Assembly: GCF_016919405.1 (NCBI RefSeq)
Contig: NZ_CP070353.1
Span: 1,922,001 to 1,986,000 of the forward strand
DNA: 64,000 nt
Source of the DNA: Ensifer sp. PDNC004
GTDB taxonomy: Bacteria; Pseudomonadota; Alphaproteobacteria; Rhizobiales; Rhizobiaceae
Reading direction: 5' to 3'
In this document: positions 60,037 to 64,000 of the stretch, piece by piece
How the letters are laid out: every line of letters begins with the position of its first letter
How positions within the stretch are numbered: position 1 is the first letter of the stretch
Notes under the pieces: generated by a model
Told to the model about the DNA's origin: nothing
Database searches by the model: none
The model's input: the letters and a program-made list of their open reading frames with translations, nothing else
Position numbers and translations under genes: made by a program

Positions 60037-61026
60037 ATGAACCTGATTTCCCCCGAAATACCCGGCATCGTCTGGGCCTATCGTTTCCTGCCTGGCGAAA
60101 GCCGCTGCCAGCGGATCGCCACCGACGCCTCGATCGACAGCCTGCTTGAAGGCGACGGATGGGTGTGGGTTCATCTGGCGCTCTCGGACGCGCGAACGCC
60201 TGCGCTCATCGAGCGGGTCGGCAACCTGCCGCCGCTCGCGGTCGCCACGCTGACGAGCCACGACACCCAGGCCGCCATCACCGTTTCAGACGATATCGTG
60301 CACGGCACGCTCGTCGACTTCGAGCGCACCTTCGACGCAGTGACGAAGACGATCGGCTGGCTGCATTTCGCCGTGAGCGAGCGCATTATCATCACCACCC
60401 GCCTGCATCCGCTGCGCAGCATCGACCGAGTCAAGGCGGCCGTCGAGAAGAGCACGAAATGCGCACGGCCGATCGACCTCTTCGAGATGATCGTCGTCGA
60501 ATTCCAGCGCACGCTGATTTCGCTGGTTCTGGAGTTGACCGAGGACCTGAACGTCATCGAGGACCATGTCTATGGCGAGGCCGGGCATCGGCAGCAGCCG
60601 GGGCTTGCGCCGCTGCGCAGGACCGTGGTGCGGCTGCACCGGCACCTGCGCACGATCCTCGCCTTGCTGCGGCGTGCGGGCGCATCGGATGAGGACGAGG
60701 TGCCGCCAGGCTTCATCGACGCAGCGGAGCGGCTTTCCGACCGGCTCGAAGCGGTCGACCGCGACGTCTTTGCGCTGCAGGAGCGGGCACGACTGCTGCA
60801 TGAAGAGATCGACAGCAAGATCTCCTCGGAGACCAACCGGCATCTTTACATCCTGTCACTGATGACCGCCTTCCTCTTGCCGCCGACGCTGGTCACCGGC
60901 TTCTTCGGCATGAACACCGGGGCGCTGCCCTTCGCCGACGGCACTGGCACGCTTTACGCAGCACTGTTTATCGCGCTCTCCATGGCATTTGCCTGGTGGA
61001 TTCTCCGGCGGATCGGCATTCTCTGA
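60037..61026 (+). CDS. CorA/ZntB-family divalent metal transporter
   Basis: 329-residue protein: a large N-terminal cytoplasmic domain with long helices (about 130-270) and two C-terminal membrane helices (about 272-292 and 305-325). The pore signature GMN is at about 290-292 in FFGMNTGALPF. ZntB-like members move zinc, CorA members magnesium; the N-terminal WAYRF...GWVWVHL pattern looks more like ZntB, but cation choice cannot be read. Start at 60037 (MNLISPEIPG) is preferred over an upstream ATG at 59959. Confidence 0.88.
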   Translation: MNLISPEIPGIVWAYRFLPGESRCQRIATDASIDSLLEGDGWVWVHLALSDARTPALIERVGNLPPLAVATLTSHDTQAAITVSDDIVHGTLVDFERTFDAVTKTIGWLHFAVSERIIITTRLHPLRSIDRVKAAVEKSTKCARPIDLFEMIVVEFQRTLISLVLELTEDLNVIEDHVYGEAGHRQQPGLAPLRRTVVRLHRHLRTILALLRRAGASDEDEVPPGFIDAAERLSDRLEAVDRDVFALQERARLLHEEIDSKISSETNRHLYILSLMTAFLLPPTLVTGFFGMNTGALPFADGTGTLYAALFIALSMAFAWWILRRIGIL

Positions 61027-61101
61027 GACGCCGCTCGGAACCCTCACCAAGCGTTCGGTGTTGAAGAGAGCAGCCAGAACGACACCGTGGAGATTGGAAG
61101 C

Positions 61102-61536
61102 ATGGCGCTCAAGCGAATGGACAACATAGGTATCGTCGTCGGAGACCTCGAAGGGACGATCGATTTCTTTCGTGAACTTGGCCTTGAACTCGAAGGTCGG
61201 GCGGAGATCGAAGGAGAATGGGCCGGGCGTGTTACCGGGCTTGGCGATCAGCATGTCGAAATTGCCATGATGCGCACGCCGGATGGCCATAGCAGGCTCG
61301 AGCTTTCCCGCTTCCTCGCGCCGCCGGTGGTCGCCGATCACCGCACGGCTCCGGTCAATGCGCTTGGCTACCTTCGCGTCATGTTCGCCGTCGACGACGT
61401 CGACGAGACGCTTGAGCGGCTCCGCAAACGCGGCGCGCAGCTGGTCGGCGAAGTGGTCCAGTACAAGGACGCCTACCGACTTTGCTACATCCGCGGGCCT
61501 GAAGGTCTGCTCATCGGGCTCGCCCAAGAACTTTAG
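61102..61536 (+). CDS. VOC superfamily (glyoxalase/bleomycin-resistance-like) protein
   Basis: 144-residue metal-dependent fold with two beta-alpha-beta-beta-beta units: MDNIGIVVGDLEGTIDFFRELG at the start (shown in part) and YLRVMFAVDDVDETLERL in the middle. Likely metal ligands are H in DQHVEIAMM and E in the C-terminal GPEGLLIGLAQEL. Substrate unknown. ATG at 61102 with a GGAAG stretch is chosen; a GTG at 61087 would add 5 residues. It follows the CorA-like gene by 75 bases. Confidence 0.85.
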   Translation: MALKRMDNIGIVVGDLEGTIDFFRELGLELEGRAEIEGEWAGRVTGLGDQHVEIAMMRTPDGHSRLELSRFLAPPVVADHRTAPVNALGYLRVMFAVDDVDETLERLRKRGAQLVGEVVQYKDAYRLCYIRGPEGLLIGLAQEL

Positions 61537-61626
61537 CACCGCGGGACAAGTTCTCGCCGGGCACGACGGTGCTATCGGCCAGTCCCAGAGCGCGCGCAGC
61601 GACGGGTCTCATGCGAAGCCGGACGC

Positions 61627-61656
61627 AAAAAGGCCGGGAGCGGAAGCGCCCGGCCC
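61627..61656 (-). terminator. Terminator after the BA14K-family gene
   Basis: A 7-bp GC stem (61632-61638 with 61649-61655) with a small inner hairpin is followed on the minus strand by TTTTT. It lies 11 bases past the stop codon. Confidence 0.85.
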
Positions 61657-61666
61657 TGCCTCCCCG

Positions 61667-62119
61667 TTAGCTATAGGGCGAATAGCACTGGCGGCGCGGA
61701 CCTCCATAGGGCTGATAGGTATTGTCGTAGGCCCGGTACGAGCGGTAGCGGTCGTAGCACCATTGCACATGGCGGCTGCCATAAACGGGCGCCGGACGGG
61801 TATAGCGCGGCGGCTGGGCAATCGCCCCGCCGATAATGACGCCGGTGCCAAAGGCTGCCATCGGATACCACCAGCCATTGTAGTAGCGATAGCCAGGACG
61901 GCGATAGTTATAACCGCGGTAGCCGTTGTAGTAGTAATAGCCGCCGCGACGCTCCATGCCCGGTCTGCGATACTGGACATCGACCACATCGTTCTGCCGC
62001 TCGACGCGCGGCGGGGTCGGCGTGAAGGCCTGCGACGGGGCAGCCGACGTCACCAGCACGGCCGCCGCAACAGCCACGGAAAACCACCGGCCCATCCCGG
62101 ACTTCAGCACATTCTTCAT
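61667..62119 (-). CDS. BA14K family exported protein
   Basis: 150-residue protein with a signal peptide (cleavage near APSQA). The mature part is rich in Tyr, Gly and Arg (repeated YYYYNGYRGYNYRR-like stretches), has a short hydrophobic segment (AFGTGVIIGGAIAQ), and ends with the BA14K signature VQWCYDRYRSYRAYDNTYQP (about 120-139). BA14K was found as an immunoreactive lectin-like protein in Brucella. Start is ATG at 62119 with GGAGGG 6 bases upstream. It is a single-gene unit. Confidence 0.9.
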   Translation of the reverse strand: MKNVLKSGMGRWFSVAVAAAVLVTSAAPSQAFTPTPPRVERQNDVVDVQYRRPGMERRGGYYYYNGYRGYNYRRPGYRYYNGWWYPMAAFGTGVIIGGAIAQPPRYTRPAPVYGSRHVQWCYDRYRSYRAYDNTYQPYGGPRRQCYSPYS

Positions 62120-62492
62120 CAAATCCCTCCATCACCGAAAGCATGTTGCGCGCCCCCGGCTTCGGGTTGCCGCGACATTTCAACCTTTTCCATGATTTCA
62201 CCCCGACCGAGGCCGATCCGGGGATGTCCCTCAGCCGGGAAATCCGAAATCGACCGACAACGCATAAGTCACCGGTTTTGTTCCATCTTCCGCGTCCTTT
62301 GGGATCAGCTCGCGCGGCCGACACCCGTTGCCGTGGCGCGCTTTGCCGCATCATCGACTACCTGTCGCGACCATGAAAGCAATCACTTATATACAGCCGC
62401 AGGTCGGTATACATTCGCGCGCCGCTCCCGCACAGTCCGCTCGGGGGCTGGGATTTACGATGCGTTAACGATACTGTCGGCAATCTCAGAGA
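62120..62492. promoter_or_regulatory. Divergent intergenic region of BA14K and GH25 genes
   Basis: 373 bases without a supported gene. It holds the GGAGGG ribosome-binding site of the BA14K gene and promoters for both directions, which I cannot place. A GCGTTAACG palindromic core near 62462-62470 is the only other feature noted. Confidence 0.45.
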
Positions 62493-63644
62493 ATGGCAAA
62501 GCGGTGTATCTCCACGACAGGGATGATTCTGCGCCTCGCGACCTTCATCGGTCTGGCTTTCGCGGCGGCTGTCGCACGCGCCGGTGAACTGGAGCCCTGG
62601 AAGACCAAATCGAACGCCATCATCGTCGACGCCTATGAGATGAACAGTATCGACTGGGAAACGATGCTTGGCGACAAGCGCATTTCCGGCTTCATCGCCA
62701 AGGCCTCCGACGGCCTGCCCGAAAGCTTCTCCTGCACCGGCGACCATAACGGCGACACCTTCAACCACTGCAAGACCATGTGGCGCAAATACGCCGTCAG
62801 CCGCGAACTCTACCAGACCCGCCGGATGATTGCCCGCTCGCACGGGCTGCTCTGGGGCGCCTACCACCTCGCCCGTCCGGGCAATCCCGTCGACCAGGCG
62901 AACCATTTCCTCGACTACGCCGATCCGCGCGACGACGAACTGATGGTGCTCGATCTCGAAGGCATTGATCCGGACAAGTACATGTCGCTTGAGGACGCCG
63001 CCATCTTCGCCGGGCACATCAAGACCCGGACCGGGCGCTACCCGATCCTCTACACCAACCACATCACCGCCAAATACATCGCCGCGCACCGGGCCAAGCA
63101 CCGGCTGCTGTCGCGTCTGCCGCTCTGGTACGCCCGCTACAAGCCGGATATCCGCCAGGTCTTCCCGATGGGCAACTGGGACAGTTACGCGCTGTGGCAG
63201 TTCTCCTCGGGCATCAACTGCGGAAAGCGCCGCTGCCCCTACCGCGTGCCGGGAACGCTTGACGACATCGACGTCAATGTGGCGGCGATGTCGCCGCCGG
63301 CGCTGAAAGCGATCTGGGCACAAGGCGCCTTGCTGCCGGAAAAGACGCTACCGCTAATGCTCGTCGCCCAAGCCGAGCGGGGAACGGGCATGCAGGCGGT
63401 CGCACGGGCGACTGCGATGTTTAGCGAGCCGCTGCTCGTCAGCCGCGCCGACGCTGCGAGCGGCGCCGGCAGCGGCGTCGACATGATGGTGACCGGCTCG
63501 ATCGATTTCGCCCGCCAGGAGCGCGCCCTGCAGGTGGCGATTGCCGGCAATGAAGCCGCCCAGGGCACATGCCCGAAAACGGCGACCGGCACCGACGCCC
63601 CGGCAAGCGTTTCGGCCAATCCGATCCCCTGCAACGCGCCCTAA
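62493..63644 (+). CDS. Exported glycoside hydrolase family 25 (lysozyme-like) protein
   Basis: 383-residue protein with a signal peptide (cleavage near VARAG). The GH25 domain (about 35-265) has the expected acids: VDAYEMNSIDW near the start and MVLDLEGID (about 150-158) with the D-x-E pair, then ALWQFSSG (about 230-237) and DDIDVNV near the domain end. GH25 enzymes cleave the glycan chain of peptidoglycan. The last 100 residues are Ala/Gly-rich and without a known domain. Start at 62493 or ATG at 62523. A terminator overlaps the stop codon. Confidence 0.87.
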   Translation: MAKRCISTTGMILRLATFIGLAFAAAVARAGELEPWKTKSNAIIVDAYEMNSIDWETMLGDKRISGFIAKASDGLPESFSCTGDHNGDTFNHCKTMWRKYAVSRELYQTRRMIARSHGLLWGAYHLARPGNPVDQANHFLDYADPRDDELMVLDLEGIDPDKYMSLEDAAIFAGHIKTRTGRYPILYTNHITAKYIAAHRAKHRLLSRLPLWYARYKPDIRQVFPMGNWDSYALWQFSSGINCGKRRCPYRVPGTLDDIDVNVAAMSPPALKAIWAQGALLPEKTLPLMLVAQAERGTGMQAVARATAMFSEPLLVSRADAASGAGSGVDMMVTGSIDFARQERALQVAIAGNEAAQGTCPKTATGTDAPASVSANPIPCNAP

Positions 63645-63682
63645 GCCTGTCGCGTGAAAAAGGATCTCGCGACAGGCTTTAA
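63643..63682 (+). terminator. Terminator after the GH25 gene
   Basis: A perfect 12-bp stem (63643-63654 with 63668-63679) with a 13-base loop starts inside the stop codon and ends in TTTAA. It is strong, although the T run is short. Confidence 0.75.
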
Positions 63683-63751
63683 GCTCTCATCCTTTATGCA
63701 CGTCGCTGCTGCAAAACCGCGGCGCACTTCTCGCGACATGCATCGACGCCC

Positions 63752-64000
63752 TCAGGCTTCGATCTGGACGTCGCCAAGTGGTCGCGAGCAACAGGCGAGG
63801 ATGTAGCCTTCGTCGATCTCGTCGTCGAGAATGCCGCCATTGTGGTTCATCTCGACCTCGCCCGCGACCTTCATCACCCGGCAGGTGCCGCAGATGCCGC
63901 CTTCGCAGGCAGCGCCGATGCGCACCCCGTTGGCGCGCGCCGCCTGCAGGATCGTCTGGCCGGGCTTGGCCTCGACCTCCTTGCCGCTCATGGTGAAGGC
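63752..64000 (-). CDS. 2Fe-2S ferredoxin domain, C-terminal part (5' end outside window)
   Basis: The last about 80 residues of a protein whose frame stays open to the window edge. The plant-type ferredoxin cysteines are present: ACEGGICGTC (C-x4-C-x2-C) and, later, the fourth in LACCSRP. The order and the preceding residues fit the C-terminal ferredoxin domain of a flavin oxidoreductase (hybrid-cluster or Rieske-oxygenase reductase type) rather than a stand-alone ferredoxin. An ATG at 63991 exists but is likely internal. Confidence 0.85.
   Translation of the reverse strand, partial: AFTMSGKEVEAKPGQTILQAARANGVRIGAACEGGICGTCRVMKVAGEVEMNHNGGILDDEIDEGYILACCSRPLGDVQIEA

Noticed and set aside
59815..60261. 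Minus-strand open frame of 148 codons upstream of the CorA-like gene
   Set aside because: No domain, no ribosome-binding site, and it overlaps the start of a well-supported plus-strand gene.

Overview
The window is a GC-rich, densely packed piece of an alphaproteobacterial chromosome. Gene content points to the Rhizobiaceae, most like Sinorhizobium/Ensifer: an aa3-type cta cluster, an IalB-like protein, a BA14K-family protein, a bioMNY biotin transporter, RibBA next to AroC, GTG and TTG starts, and rhizobial-style intergenic palindromes. This placement rests on recognising families and gene order; no search was run. The content is mostly core chromosome. I see no insertion sequence, prophage, integron, CRISPR array, tRNA or rRNA.

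Layout. 1-8.5 kb (mostly plus): the 3' end of thrC, an M16 peptidase, a GNAT coupled to a membrane GGDEF/EAL protein, then yqgE (minus), a DsbD-alpha-like protein and a 1-Cys peroxiredoxin. 8.5-18.5 kb (minus): ctaC-ctaD-ctaB-small membrane gene-ctaG-ctaE, a terminator, then L,D-transpeptidase-DUF983-SURF1, DUF1304, ispH, thrB and rnhA. 18.8-30.6 kb: IalB, ribBA and aroC, a CHASE/PAS/GGDEF/EAL protein, a DUF1344 protein, fabI with a phosphatase, a J-domain protein, a lipoprotein, pdxH and a GNAT. 30.6-36.7 kb: a polysaccharide deacetylase divergent from a SPOR-tailed D-Ala-D-Ala carboxypeptidase, then tldD with an unknown gene, and an AlkX/YcaQ-like glycosylase. 36.8-41.4 kb: bioM-bioN-bioY followed at once by an acyl-CoA ligase and a thiolase-like protein. 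41.4-47.4 kb: thioesterase, MDR reductase, HDAC-like deacetylase, xseB, pirin and dxs. 47.5-56.8 kb: three chemoreceptor genes with two RNA methyltransferases between them. 57-64 kb: a crotonase/acyl-CoA dehydrogenase pair, a CorA-like transporter, a VOC protein, BA14K, a GH25 hydrolase and the C-terminal end of a 2Fe-2S ferredoxin-type protein.

How the genes work together. The cta block supplies catalytic subunits and assembly factors of cytochrome c oxidase (heme O synthesis, CuB delivery, SURF1). The bio block is a complete ECF-type importer (ATPase, EcfT, S component) translationally packed with two acyl-CoA enzymes. The cyclic-di-GMP proteins and chemoreceptors are the main sensory content.

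Most notable observations: (1) the signalling domains of the two Cache chemoreceptors are almost identical in DNA over about 650 bases, with sharp edges, suggesting gene conversion; (2) a three-copy tandem array of a 43-base hairpin repeat, with a solitary copy 2.7 kb away; (3) a composite palindromic element upstream of aroC; (4) enzymes with lost key residues: RibBA without its GTP cyclohydrolase zinc cysteines, a thiolase-like protein without the second catalytic cysteine, and a GGDQF in place of GGDEF; (5) the bioMNY-ligase-thiolase coupling. I did not find a clearly new defence or mobile system here.
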